Below are positions 21,045 through 31,747 of a stretch of DNA of 39,016 nucleotides, in pieces (position 1 is the stretch's first letter; every line of letters begins with the position of its first letter). Under the pieces are notes generated by a model. That model had not been told where the DNA came from. It saw nothing but the letters and a program-made list of their open reading frames with translations, and did not search any database. The stretch lies in NCBI GenBank assembly GCA_000969725.1, contig JXSR01S002317.1. The stretch is one strand, 5' to 3'. Source of the DNA: Ophiothrix spiculata (Eukaryota; Echinodermata; Ophiuroidea; Amphilepidida; Ophiotrichidae). The position numbers and the translations under genes are program-made.

Positions 21045-21365
21045 TTTTATTTACAATTTACAAAATTGACCTTAATTTTCGTTTCGGTTGTTGCACATCT
21101 GTATTTTTTCTGTTATAGAAAGACAATGGTTTATTTTACTTATAATTAAAATTAAAATTAGAGAATGAATCATACTTTTTGAAATGGGGGCACTTTAATT
21201 CACTGTAAACTTATTTTTGATACACCCTCTATAATAGTTAATACTAGTGCTAAAAGGGAAAAACTTTACAACAACCTATGTATTTATTTGTTATCAAGTC
21301 TATTAAAATTTGTAAAAATCTCAATATTTGCTGTCAGTTTTTGTTGTTGTTGTTGTTGGTTTGTT

Positions 21366-22728
21366 TAAATTTTTTGACTTTGGTATTAATGGCAAGAAAA
21401 GACTTTACCCTACCCTATACTATGGTATAAAGCAACTTAACTTTGAACCTGTCAATTTTAAGTTCACATGGGGTTAGACGAGGATTAAAATGGCATCAAA
21501 CGAACATGTTTACAATTTTGTTGAATTTTGAAAAAAAAAAAAAAAATGCGTTTCTGACATAGTATGTTTTGAGTTATCTTTGTTGATAACTCAAAACATA
21601 ATATTGCTGTGATATTACAAAGGTACAGATATTTAGCAGAATACCATTATACAACGTTTGAATTCTCCAACTGCTATAGTTTTTTTAAAACGATCACATT
21701 TCTATATGTAATCATTTTTGGAACACCTGGTACTTATGAAAGAAGTACAAATGATAAATCAGACTTCTAATACTAGGAACAGCGAAGGTGTTAGGACTAA
21801 ATGGGCTCATTCCAGTGAAAACTAAACCTTTTTTAATTTCAAGCAAAAAATCGGCCCTTTTTGTTACTCGGTACGTGAAAAGTGTTTTCTAATCGACAAT
21901 TTTTTTTTCTATCCGTGCATGAATGAGCACATGTTTTAATACAAAAATGTCACAAACCTTACCAAAAAATTACACAAAATGTCAAAAACGTTACCAGACG
22001 TTACCAAACAAATCATTGCATTAAATGAAATCCTACCGATAGAATTGCCTACCACTTTTATGAACTGTTTGTAAATATGTTACCCATCATCTGTGAAAAG
22101 CGCAATAAAAAATTTTACTAACATGTTAGATATTTTTTTACTTTGAAGTCATTTGGAGCCAAAAACATTTCCGTGCGATGTCACAAATTTTACCGAACGT
22201 TACATGAACTTTACTCAGTTTTTTGGGCAATTATTTTAATGTTTAAACACCTGCATGTCTTTATCCCACCAGTGAGCACCATTATCAACAACAAACTCGT
22301 TGATATAATGTTTATGTTAGGTTCTGTGGCTATTTAAAAATGATTTTTTTTTTCAATTTACAATGGATAAAATCTTGCAGTGAACATGAAATATTCCGCG
22401 ACGATATTCTCGAAGAACAGTAGTAATGGCGTTAACAGGGTTCTTATAAATAGTAACCGTTTTTTCGTAATCTTAAAAATGAATGCAATTTGGATTATTT
22501 TTCAGATATTGACAAATTGTAGAAAAGGAATTACAAATTATAAATCAGACTTCTAATACTAGGAGCAGTATTGGCAACATGCCCACATTTGTTATGATGT
22601 GATTGAATGGGTAAAATCTTGCAGTGAACACAAAATACACCGCAACGAAAATGCCAACGATATTATCGAAGAACAGTAGCCATAAGGTGATATATTGTCC
22701 ATATTTTATAACGTGTTGCCATAAAGGT
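21366..22728. other. Non-coding stretch with two local direct repeats and a perfect hairpin
   Basis: A 16 bp perfect stem with a six-base loop lies at 21563-21600 (TATGTTTTGAGTTATC and its complement). The phrase AAATCAGACTTCTAATACTA occurs at about 21756 and 22541. A second pair, sharing AATCTTGCAGTGAACA and TCGAAGAACAGTAG, lies at about 22370-22426 and 22615-22680. These indicate an old local duplication. No gene was recognised; the frame at 22143-22337 is unsupported. Confidence 0.45.
21563..21600. repeat. Perfect 16 bp inverted repeat (hairpin)
   Basis: TATGTTTTGAGTTATC, six-base loop TTTGTT, then the exact complement. A diverged relative without the perfect pairing lies at about 36190-36230. 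There is no U-run after it, and a terminator role is not expected in this genome. Confidence 0.6.
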
Positions 22729-23151
22729 ATATGTGACCTTCCAGCCCGTATGAGCAGTAAATGCTAGAAACTTCATCTTGCGCTACAGGTTAAAATACAT
22801 GTCAAGGTCATAATTTGCCGAAATTGATTTTTTGACAGATTCACAATCCTAGTGATTACTACAAAATACCAGCAAAGTTTCATTTCAAGAAAATGATATG
22901 AAATGTGAAATAAATTAGCATATTCTTAAGACGATCAACAGAAAATATAGGGCTTTCTAATCTTTGAACGCGTTTATCTCAGTTATACGTTTTACTCCCT
23001 GACAACCTTTGACGGACCATAATCTGGAAATCGTGTGAAGTTCATTAAGGTGTCATTTCAATCCTTAAAGCATGATCTTTGCAAATAATTAAAAAAGTGA
23101 AAATAACAAGACCTGGCATTTACTGCTGTTTTAGGCTGGACGGTCACATAT
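22729..23151. mobile_element. ATATGT-type TIR element (complete)
   Basis: 423 bp bounded by inverted ends. The left end begins ATATGTGACCTTCCAGCCCG and then AGCAGTAAATGC; the right end, reverse complemented, begins ATATGTGACCGTCCAGCCTA and then AGCAGTAAATGC. The interior, read on the minus strand, matches the diverged element at 3051-4325. There is no coding capacity. The terminal ATATGT(G/T)A is shared with the elements at 23904 and 36494. The target duplication is too short or ambiguous to name a superfamily. Confidence 0.6.
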
Positions 23152-23903
23152 TGTTCTTATATCCAACATTATCACCCAACCCACTTTCAAACTGAAAATT
23201 TTAAGTTTTCAAGAATGTTACCTGTCATCTGAGATAGAAAGAATCCCACCAATAAATCTCATGATGACACGAAAAGCACTGTAATCAGAAAGGGTTGTCA
23301 TCGTAAAGCTTCTGTGATTTCCCACGGGATTCCATGAGAAATCACGTTAAAACGTAAATTTGAAATAATCAGCAAATGGAAATAATGGGATTTTTTTTTT
23401 TCTGTGATAAACATGCGTCAAATACTTTAAAATTTAAACAATACAGTACATAGCTTCTTTTTCTGTTCCATAAAAGTCGGAGATAATTTGTATATTTTTT
23501 TTCAAAAAAATAATCGTATTCAGCAAATGCAATGATCTTGATAAAGACATTGATATAAGATAACATTATTGAACCAAGTGAGAGTGAATGGGGTTCCCCG
23601 TGTATTTGGTTCCCACATCCGGTTTTTACTATCGTCTCGTGACAGATTTTCGTAAAGTTAATCAAGACTACATCTTATCTAATTCCTCGAATCGATGATT
23701 GTATTGATAAGGTTGGCAATTCAAAATCTATGAGCACATTTGATATATTGAATATTTATTGTCCTATTAACAGAAAAGAAATAACATCATTTTGCACCCC
23801 TGCTTTGCTTTAAAAAATATCGAGTTATGCCATTTTGTTTGTTTGTTAATGTAGCAAATATTGAGGGATGTAAAGCGTATATATGTTGATGATTTGATAG
23901 CTT
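23152..23903. other. Non-coding spacer
   Basis: No gene is recognised. The minus frame at 23369-23665 has no recognisable domain and crosses an A/T run. A GAAACGG-like promoter, RNA gene or repeat boundary was not found. Confidence 0.4.
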
Positions 23904-23937
23904 ATATGTGATGACTCACACCGAAAAGGGGGACTTC

Positions 23938-23962
23938 AGATTCAGATTCAGATTCAGATTCA
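23938..23962 (-). repeat. LINE 3' tail, hexamer repeat
   Basis: Four units of GAATCT (minus strand) form the 3' end of the LINE, just after AATAAATGAATCT. Confidence 0.8.
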
Positions 23963-24222
23963 TTTATTCCAATATCAAAAACATGCATCATAAACACTTT
24001 ACATAACAAACAAACATGATAAAAAGCAATGATATTGCGGACATAATCAAAAGACCAATAATATCTGAGGCGATTATGCCCAAAGAACAAAACTTAAACA
24101 AAAAAACACCAGAAACATAAAATTACACAAGACAATGCCCAAGTACAAAAAGTGATAAAATGAAGATGATTTCAAAGATAATTTCATTTCAATTACAACC
24201 GGGAGAATGTCCAAATATTCAA

Positions 24223-24690
24223 CTAATAAGTTGAGAGAAATTTTGATATCAATTTGTTTTTAAAAGTTTTGACAGTTTTGGATTGCTTTATGGTTTTGTC
24301 TAGGGAGTTCCAAAGAGATGGTCCACAATTCAGAATAGCTTGGTTAGAAAATGCTTTCTTTGTCTTATTTATCACATAATCTTGGGCATTTCTTGTTGCA
24401 TAATTATGATTCTCAATGTGCTTGGAAAAGTACAGATTGAATATACTTGGTAGATCATCTGTATAGTGTTTAAACATAAACATTCCAAGATTTAATCGAT
24501 AAGTATCAAATACGTTGAGAAGTTCATAACTTGAAAACAGAGGGTCTGTGTGGCTTCTATAATGACTGTTTGATATAGTTCTCAAAGCCCACTTCTGTAA
24601 TTTAAGAATTTTATTCATGTACATTTTACTTGCGCTGCCCCAAATCAAAATTCCATAGTTGATATATGGTAAAACCAATGAACAATACAG
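24223..24690 (-). pseudogene. LINE reverse transcriptase, C-terminal part (frame 2)
   Basis: Continuation of the preceding polymerase after the frameshift. It contains LVLPYINYGILIWGSASKMY, then ILKLQKWALRTISNSHYRSH, a region rich in HYTDDLPSIFNLYF, and the conserved CGPSLWNSL before the stop. This is collinear with LPYISYCNVAWANTN and CGPKLWNSL of the 19 kb LINE, showing that the two belong to related families but are not the same element. Confidence 0.8.
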
Positions 24691-25345
24691 TGTATATAAT
24701 ATATTTTTTTGGCAGGTAATGTTTAAGTTTTGTCATCATACCAATATTTCTTGAAATTGTTTTTGTAATTGCATCAATATGATTTTGCCAAGTTAAATTT
24801 TCATCTATTGTAAATCCAAGAAATTTTGTAAAACATACACTTTTAAGTGATTTATTATCAAGTTTTACATTTAGTGTTCTTTTTCCAGAATCTGCTTCAT
24901 TTGCATCAACATACTGTTTTGTATTGTGATGTGTTCCGAATACCATATAATTTGTTTTACTTGCATTCACTGACAACTTATTGGCTTGGAACCAATTACA
25001 AATTTCATTTAGTTCAGTATTAATTTTATGAATTTGTGATTCTAGATCAGGGTGTGAGAAAAGAAGAGTTGTATCATCTGCAAAAAGAACAAGTTGAAGC
25101 AGAGATGTTGAGTTTACAATATCATTAATATACAATATAAATAACAGTGGCCCGAGAATTGAGCCCTTAGGAACACCACACTTGATATATCTGTTTTCTG
25201 AATCTTCCAGTTGGTATCGCACAAATTGTTTTCTACATTTTAAATAGCTGTTGAACCAATCAAGTGTGACGCCTCTGAAGCCATAATGTTCTAATTTATA
25301 CAATAAGATATCATGATCAATCGTGTCAAATGCCTTTGCGACGAT
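24626..25345 (-). pseudogene. LINE reverse transcriptase, palm domain (truncated, frameshifted)
   Basis: The frame enters at AKAFDTIDHDILLYKLEHYG, the second half of motif A; the first catalytic aspartate, normally just before it, is cut off. Motif B follows as VPKGSILGPLLFILYINDI, then motif C as LVLFADDTTLL with the two catalytic aspartates, then ANKLSVNASKTNYMVFG and the thumb segment FLGFTIDENLTWQNHID. Near 24690-24700 a one-base deletion shifts the frame, so the last residues before 24626 are out of register. The family is the non-LTR retrotransposon polymerase that copies its RNA at a nicked target. It is inactive here because of the truncation and the frameshift. Confidence 0.85.
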
Positions 25346-25970
25346 CTGCAGACTGAGATAACAGGCTTTGAAGTTGAGGAGTGGTAAATTTACGTCTGGG
25401 GGTGAATTTGAGTTTTGTTATATTATGAATCTTCAAAGTTTTATAAAATCTTCCTACCAAGCCGTTTTCTATAAAATTGCGAAAAAAGATGATTTTATGA
25501 CAATTTTCCAATTGTTGTATCTATCTCCTTTACGCAATTGTGTGATCGGAAGAAAAAACATCCTCGAAAAGAGGCCGTTTTCTCAGCTCAAGTTTCAACT
25601 TCTCTGACCGACTGTACTAGGTATATAATTAAAGATATGTATCTTGACAATATCAGTGTCAAATTTGATGATGATTGAGTACTCCTAAGTACCCGTTGCT
25701 AAGGAGATTTTGTGTATAGTTGAATAGCAATCATTCAAAATTGATGATTTCACAAACCCAAACTTTTAAGCCTGTTTTCCCCAATTGCTATTTTCGAAAA
25801 GTGATCAACACGCTCTTACTAAAATAGCCATATCTTCGGAACGGATTGTTGTATCGAAATTTAAAAAGGTACCAAATTACTTGTGAAACTCTAAGCTTTC
25901 ACATGATGCCAAAAACTCAATTTTGATGTCGGAACCAAAGTCCCCCCTTTCGGTGTGAGTCATCACATAT

Positions 25971-26508
25971 TTAGTCTTCGTACAGCTTTTGGGTTAATTG
26001 GATAATACCTTACCTGTGTTGTTTGTTAATTCAGGTATCCGTTTCACAACAGAATTGGTGCCTAATATGGGAATAGCGAATAGAATAATTTAAAAAACAA
26101 CTAGCGTTATTCCCGTTCAAATGTTCGCTGTATGCAGAACATCGTTCGTTAACACAAGACGCACGTCGCATTTCACCGATGCCACAGTCATTGTCTTGTC
26201 TGCAAGTGGGTGGAGTATCGTCAAGGTCGTCAAGATTGGCCAATTTGATCTGAACAATACCAGGATTACTAAAAATGATGATGTTTAAAAGATATTACCA
26301 AATTACGATCCAATTTTAACAGCTATTATACTTACTTGTAATGCTGTCTATTCTCCAATGTTTCTTTAAAAAAAAGTGTGTATCGTATTTTTTCATATCG
26401 CACTGCACTGTCCTCTTCCTTTTCTCTTACCTGCAATCGATTTTCCCAGGACATCTAAGGCAATGATATGACTTCTGAGGGATTCAACAAACTCTGTTGA
26501 TACGGTAC
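25971..26508. other. Spacer containing a possible exon
   Basis: Apart from the cysteine-rich segment at 26031-26249 on the minus strand, nothing is recognised before the palindromic TIR element at 26509. Confidence 0.35.
26031..26249 (-). CDS. Possible terminal exon of a cysteine-rich secreted protein
   Basis: On the minus strand a splice-acceptor-like TTGTTCAG (26257-26250) precedes a frame beginning IKLANLDDLDDTPPTCRQDN. It continues with DCGIGEMRRASCVNERC and ends FCCETDT before TGA at 26033-26031. The cysteines fall as C-x5-C-x9-C-x4-C, then C and CC, similar to small disulfide modules of extracellular proteins (a C-x-x-D-x-D-C-x-x-G-E pattern is common in them). A donor-like CAG/GTAAGG lies 17 bases after the stop. 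No upstream exon or signal peptide was found. It could be a real last exon, a decayed exon or chance; the sequence is less A/T-biased than its surroundings. Confidence 0.3.
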   Translation of the reverse strand: MKLANLDDLDDTPPTCRQDNDCGIGEMRRASCVNERCSAYSEHLNGNNASCFLNYSIRYSHIRHQFCCETDT

Positions 26509-26755
26509 GGCTTGGCGTCCAAAGACATTCACTCGGTCGAATGATATTCGCTCTTGATATTCGCTCTGACCTATTTGCTAAAACAGAGATCGAATGTCGC
26601 TCTAATTGCGGAACGAACTTCGCTCCAATTCGATCTGAAGTGTAGCAAATGTCGTGAAATTTGTTAAGCGAATGTCTCTTCCCGTTGGAGCGAAGTTTTC
26701 TTGGTAGGGTGAGCGAATGTCACTCGGGCGAGCGAATGTCTTTGGACGTTAAGCC
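26509..26755. mobile_element. Palindromic MITE with GCGAATGTC motifs
   Basis: 247 bp with TIRs of about 27 bp. The left end is GGCTTGGCGTCCAAAGACAT and the right end, reverse complemented, is GGCTTAACGTCCAAAGACAT, both followed by TC(A/G)CTCG. The interior repeats GAGCGAATGTC-like modules in both orientations (at least six), so the element is self-complementary beyond its ends. It has no coding capacity. The flanks are TAC and TAA, which may be an altered 3 bp duplication, so a Harbinger-type origin is possible but unproven. Confidence 0.65.
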
Positions 26756-26865
26756 TAACGGGAAGTGTTTGGTTCTCTTTCTTCTCTTCTTTCAGACATT
26801 ATTCATGAATCTGCACAAGGAAAGAACAAAATTAATAGAACTAAGAGTTAATAGTATCAGTTACG

Positions 26866-27645
26866 TATCTGGATCTGGATGTATAATTGAACAGCTTCTA
26901 CAGGAACAACACTCAATGCGAGATTAGATACTCAACCGGATTTACTCATAATTTTGGCTAGCAGCAATTAATTGGTTATGAAATTTGGCAGAGTCAGCAA
27001 TACTAGTAGTTGAGTAGCTAAGTTGATTCAAATCTTTATATGTGTTTGGAAAGAATGACTTCTAATGGCAATATGTCTTTGATGGTGGAACTTTGAAAGT
27101 GAGTGGATTGTGATGTCTGGTTGAAGAAGTACTTGCGTCACGGATGTCAAATTGGAGATGGTCACCGAGATCAAGGTTAACGTTGTTGTGGATCATAACA
27201 CGTCTCTGGTTGAGTCGCCTTTCTTGTAGAAATGGGAGCTGGATTTCTTTCAGCATGGTTGTAACATAGCTCTTCCTCCCGTAATCACACATGATGAAAC
27301 GTGCAGCTCTGCGTTGGACTACTTCCAATTTCTTGATGTTGTTGGCTGTTTGAGGGTCCCAGACAGAACTGTGGTCGGACTATTATTTGTAGGCCTGGAT
27401 CTTTACGTGGCGGGGAGCATTACTAAGGTTCCGACGGACAAAGCCAAGCATGCTATTGGCTTTGGAAGCAACTTTGTCGATATGAGTGTTCCATTTCATA
27501 TCACCAGCAATGATGACACCAAGATATTTGTGGTTGGTGGTGACTGCTTGGAGATAGTAGCCAGAGAGTTTTTATGATTGCTCAATTCTGTTGGATTTCC
27601 TACTGGAGTGAAGAATGTTACATTTTTTAGGTTTAAAGCACATGA
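26866..27645 (-). mobile_element. Decayed LINE fragment (CR1/L2-like)
   Basis: The minus strand encodes the thumb and C-terminal part of a LINE polymerase in one mostly collinear frame from about 27645 to 26945, broken by several stops. The 3' end carries two ATCCAG units (26883-26866), a hexamer tail like those of the other LINEs in this window but with a different sequence. It is older than the LINEs at 19 kb and 24 kb, judging by the number of stops. Confidence 0.7.
26945..27645 (-). pseudogene. LINE reverse transcriptase C-terminal remnant with stops
   Basis: In one minus-strand frame I read FKPKKCNILHSSRK, a stop, then KYLGVIIAGDMKWNTHIDKV, SKANSMLGFVRRNLSNAPR, two stops, VWDPQTANNIKKLEVVQRRA, ARFIMCDYGRKSYVTTML, then TRHHNPLTFKVPPSKTYC, a stop, and KSFFPNTYKDLNQL. 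These are the standard order of the post-palm region: YLGV thumb motif, R-R-N-L, the WDP...LE-x-VQRRAARF segment and the N-x-L end. The FADD palm motif is not present. The in-frame stops mean it makes no protein. Confidence 0.75.
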
Positions 27646-27918
27646 GTAGTATACATATCACATACATTTCATCCTTATTATATTAACAATTTATACATCC
27701 CGCCACCGCAGCAGTGGGCGTCGGCTCAATACGCCTCGCTGAGTGGCTATTAAAATAGAAGCCAATCTACATCCGGGAGTTTTTCGCTTAACGCTATGTA
27801 AAACCAAATACTATACGATTGGTTGAGGTGTGGTGTATTTTAGAAAAAGTAAAAAAAATCAACAGATCAAAAAACTTGTTTCATCCGATAGCATAGAAAG
27901 TAATTTGTGAACGCATTC
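27646..27918. other. Non-coding spacer with a GC-richer patch
   Basis: A locally GC-rich patch (27697-27750) contains CGCCACCGCAGCAGTGGGCG. No gene or element was recognised. Confidence 0.35.
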
Positions 27919-29335
27919 GACCATTTTTGCCACGCGTTAAGTCTATGGGGAAAAAAGTCCGACTCCGACTTTATACCATAACTTTCGTCTAAAACAAAAA
28001 CATGATGGGTAATACATTTACAAATAATTTCATAAAATGGTAAGGAATTCTATCGTCTGAAATTCTTTTAGTGCATTGTTTGGTTTGGTTACGTCTGTGA
28101 CATTTGAGAGTGTACCTTACTGGTAGCGTTTGTACCATTTTAGAATTAAAACATGTGGTCATTCATGCACAGACAGAAAATCTGAAAATCTGTATATATG
28201 CCCGAATAAAAAAGCTGTTTTTTACTTTAAGTCAAAAAATAGTGGAATGAGTTATAATATTTTTCAGTGTGAAAAGGACAGTAGCCTTAAATTCACAAAA
28301 TTTAAAGCTTGCTTTGATGTTAGGACACAGAACAGCTTCACAAAAATCCGCTTCAATTAGATACACAAACCCAAGCATACAATGATTATGATACAAACCA
28401 AATTTGACGGCCATGTTTAAGCTGCCAGTGTTCATTCAAGAATGATTGTATTCCGTTTTAAGGTATACTGTTTGGTCGTAAAAGTATTTTCTGTAAAACC
28501 ACTTAAATTTATTGTTTTAATAATTAGAGGATTTAAAAAGCGTCCGCGTGTATTTTGTCATATCATAAATTGTCTCATTGATAACTCATTTATTAACACA
28601 AAAGACGATTCAAGTGAAAGAGGGGCAATTGGCATGATGAAAAGAGTATTAAAGAAATACAAAACGGATTGAGTACATGTATCACGAATGGATGGAAACG
28701 TGGATATAAAGAAGAGGAAATATCGAATATTAGGGACAGTTTAAGAATCGAGAATTTACAGGGTTTTTTCACACTCATTGAAACAGTATATTAACATAGT
28801 TAAGGTTCTTTAAAACACACAATTTATTAGTGGTTAATAGAAAATAATTTTATAAACTTCAAAATTTGGATATTGAATTAATTAGAAAGATTAATCAAGA
28901 GTTCTAAATATTTCAGTTAAATCGACCCTTTGGTTGTAAATTCATTCTGTACATAAAAAAATACCATGATTAGACACATTTTTACCTATATCTCTAAACC
29001 TAAACATGCTTCAGCAGTGAAATTTCACATGGAATATAAGAACATAGTGGTTCCAAAATAGAAAAAGTTTGAGAAAAATTGAAGCAATCGGACTATGCTC
29101 CTTTAAAGACTCCATTTTGAGTTGTCCTGGTATATCGATTTAGCTGTCTTTTTAAGATTGATATTGTTACTTCTGTGTTATTTAATATGTTCTTTATATA
29201 TTGCTTTTTACTTAAGATATTGGTTTTATTTTTGTATTGTGTATTGATTTGCCTTATAACAAACAAACAAACAAACAAACAAATTACAATTGAACTTGAA
29301 CCGATAAAACAGACGGGCGTTTCAAATCCGAAACA
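27919..29335 (+). repeat. Tandem duplication, left copy
   Basis: It holds the 42 bp absent from the right copy (about 27995-28036). It contains the unassigned 76-residue frames at 28130-28360 and 28442-28672. The AAAC microsatellite is at 29259-29283. Confidence 0.85.
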
Positions 29336-29412
29336 ATACGCCAAGGAAGTAGTGACGTCATAATTTATGTTAATCACCCAACACGTGCGTTTTTGACCCA
29401 AACAAACGGTCT

Positions 29413-30787
29413 GACCATTTTTGCCACACGTTAAGTCTATGGGGAAAAAAGTCCGACTCCGATTTTATATCATAACTTTCGTCTAAAAAATGGTAAGGAA
29501 TTCTATCGTCTGAAATTCTTTTAGTGCATTGTTTGGTTTAGTTACGTTTGTGACATTTGAGAGTGTACCTTACTGGTAGCGTTTGTACCATTTTTGAATT
29601 AAAACATGTGGTCATTCATGCACAGATAGAAAATCTGAAAATCTGTATATATGCTCGAATAAAAAAGCTGTTTTTTACTTTAAGTCTAAAAATAGTGGAA
29701 TGAGTTATAACATTTTTCAGTGTGAAAAGGACAGTAGCCTTAAATTCACAAAATTTAAAGCTTGCTTTGATGTTAGGACACAGAACAGCTTCACAAAAAT
29801 CCGCTTCAATTAGATACACAAACCCAAGCATACAATGATTATGATACAAACCAAATTTGACGGCCATGTTTAAGCTGCCAGTGTTCATTCAAGAATGATT
29901 GTATTCCGTTTTAAGGTATACTGTTTGGTCGTAAAAGTATTTTCTGTAAAACCACTTAAATTTATTGTTTTAATAATTAGAGGATTTAAAAAGCGTCCGC
30001 GTGTATTTTGTCATATCATAAATTGTCTCATTGATAACTCATTTATTAACACAAAAGACGATTCAAGTGAAAGAGGGGCAATTGGCATGATGAAAAGAGT
30101 ATTAAAGAAATACAAAACGGATTGAGTAATGTATCACGAATGGATGGAAACGTGGATATAAAGAAGAGGAAATATCGAATATTAGGGACAGTTTAAGAAT
30201 CGAGAATTTACAGGGTTTTTTCACACTCATTGAAACAGTATATTAACATAGTTAAGGTTCTTTAAAACACACAATTTATTAGTGGTTAATAGAAAATAAT
30301 TTTATAAACTTCAAAATTTGGATATTGAATTAATTAGAAAGATTAATCAAGAGTTCTAAATATTTCAGTTAAATCGACCCTTTGGTTGTAAATTCATTCT
30401 GTACATAAAAAAATACCATGATTAGACACATTTTTACCTATATCTCTAAACCTAAACATGCTTCAGCAGTGAAATTTCACATGGAATATAAGAACATAGT
30501 GGTTCCAAAATAGAAAAAGTTTGAGAAAAATTGAAGCAATCGGACTATGCTCCTTTAAAGACTCCATTTTGAGTTGTCCTGGTATATCGATTTAGCTGTC
30601 TTTTTAAGATTGATATTGTTACTTCTGTGTTATTTAATATGTTCTTTATATATTGCTTTTTACTTAAGATATTGGTTTTATTTTTGTATTGTGTATTGAT
30701 TTGCCTTATAACAAACAAACAAACAAACAAACAAATTACAATTGAACTTGAACCGATAAAACAGACGGGCGTTTCAAATCCGAAACA
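29413..30787 (+). repeat. Tandem duplication, right copy
   Basis: It begins at GACCATTTTTGCCAC and ends at CCGAAACA. The AAAC microsatellite is at 30711-30735. After 30787 the sequence is unrelated to the 29336-29412 spacer. Confidence 0.85.
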
Positions 30788-31747
30788 GAAACTCGTATTC
30801 GAAAACGTTAGCTTGAGAGCATCCAGGAAATGCTAATCAATTCATTTTGCAAATTGAAAAATCTTGAAACAGGTGAAACGTAAGATTTAATTCATATAAA
30901 TACACATGAAATATGGTAAAAATAAAAGGGTTATCAAACAATGAATTAGAGCGTCGATGTACTCATTTTATGTTGTATTTAATAGTGCAAACATATTTAA
31001 TTCAGAAATCAATATATTTATATTCAAGTTCAATCAGTATCGCATTGTATGCCCCTTCCCCAACTTTTATTATACTCCTTGGTTAATATTGTTTCTTTAA
31101 AATACCACTCTTGGACAATTATACGACATGTTTCTCTTGTATTTTGAGTTTGCACCTCAAAATAGAGCTGATATTCATTTTATATGGGATTTGAATTTGA
31201 CCATGTATAAAACTGAATCAATTTAGTCTCTATTTTCAGAATTTCTTAGATTTTGATTAAACAATCACTGTGGTAAGTTTTTAAGGCATTCAAAACAATC
31301 CTGTAACACCGAAAAATGTCATGTATAGAAAAAGTAAAATTTCAGAATCAGGTTGATTGGCAATCCCTTAAGAAGTGCGATAAAAATCAGTTGGAATCGC
31401 TCAATCGTCATGTCAGATGTTGATTTGCAACTTACGATTAAAATCACGAGACACTTAAATGTAAATTACCAATCTGACATTGCCATCACAACCACTCACA
31501 TGATTTGCTTCGAAGATGGATACATTATGAACTTTCTGAATTTGGCTTGACAATCTGACCGGTACATAATGCCAGTATTTGTAATCGATCCCTTACAGCT
31601 TGGAATTATTTCCTTTTTTTTTTTCTTGTAATCAATTACGTTTATTCCCCAAATCCCTAACCCTTTTTGCAACCAATTCCTGGAGAATACCACGTAGACA
31701 GAGAAGAAATGCAATCAATAATTCCTTTAAAGTTGAACGTACGATGG
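30788..31747. other. AT-rich non-coding stretch
   Basis: No gene is recognised. A segment at about 31430-31500 (ATTAAAATCACGAGA and following) recurs in diverged form at about 35878-35960, indicating a dispersed repeat. The frame at 31353-31550 overlaps that repeat and is not called. Confidence 0.4.

Larger units (their letters stand above)
18607..21365. mobile_element. Foldback element with roughly 320 bp inverted arms, LINE nested in loop
   Basis: The arms 18607-18922 and 21045-21365 are inverted copies. The left arm begins near AAACAAACCAACAACAACAA, and the reverse complement of the right arm begins near AAACAAACCAACAACAACAA. Both then contain AGAGGGTGTATCAAAAA followed by TTTACAGTG (about 18739 and 21235). 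Homology ends at GTAAATAAAA. The 2.1 kb loop contains the truncated LINE at 18987-20574, so the foldback element came first. No transposase was seen. The simple-sequence ends hide any target duplication. Confidence 0.7.
23938..25345 (-). mobile_element. 5'-truncated LINE (CR1/Jockey-like) nested in a TIR element
   Basis: Read on the minus strand it starts inside reverse transcriptase motif A at about 25345, runs through the palm and C-terminal domain to a stop at 24223, then a roughly 260 bp 3' UTR, AATAAA at 23968-23963 and a hexamer tail of GAATCT units to 23938. It has one frameshift in the coding part. The insertion abuts the left TIR of its host element. The tail style (AATAAA merging into hexamers) is the same as in the LINE at 18987-20574. 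Confidence 0.8.
23904..25970. mobile_element. ATATGT-type TIR element split by a LINE
   Basis: The left TIR (23904-23936) begins ATATGTGATGACTCACACCG and continues AAAAGGGGGACTT. The right TIR (25938-25970), reverse complemented, begins ATATGTGATGACTCACACCG and continues AAAGGGGGGACTT. The ends match over about 33 bp with one difference. The LINE at 23938-25345 starts immediately after the left TIR, leaving about 625 bp of original interior on the right. The same terminal pattern with GGGGGACTT occurs at 36494-36739. No transposase was recognised. Confidence 0.65.
27919..30787. repeat. Recent tandem duplication of a roughly 1.4 kb segment
   Basis: 27919-29335 recurs at 29413-30787 in the same orientation after a 77 bp spacer. 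The copies differ by a 42 bp deletion in the right copy (between AAAA runs near 29488) and a handful of single-base changes, so identity is very high. Both copies end with an AAAC microsatellite followed by ATTACAATTGAACTTGAACC, which looks like a LINE 3' end. Small frames such as 28442-28672 and 29895-30125 are identical because the DNA is, and they have no recognisable domain. An assembly artefact from two haplotypes is an alternative to a real duplication. Confidence 0.85.

Noticed and set aside
28442-28672. Identical 76-residue frames here and at 29895-30125
   Set aside because: They are copies of one recent DNA duplication. No domain, start context or homologue supports a gene.
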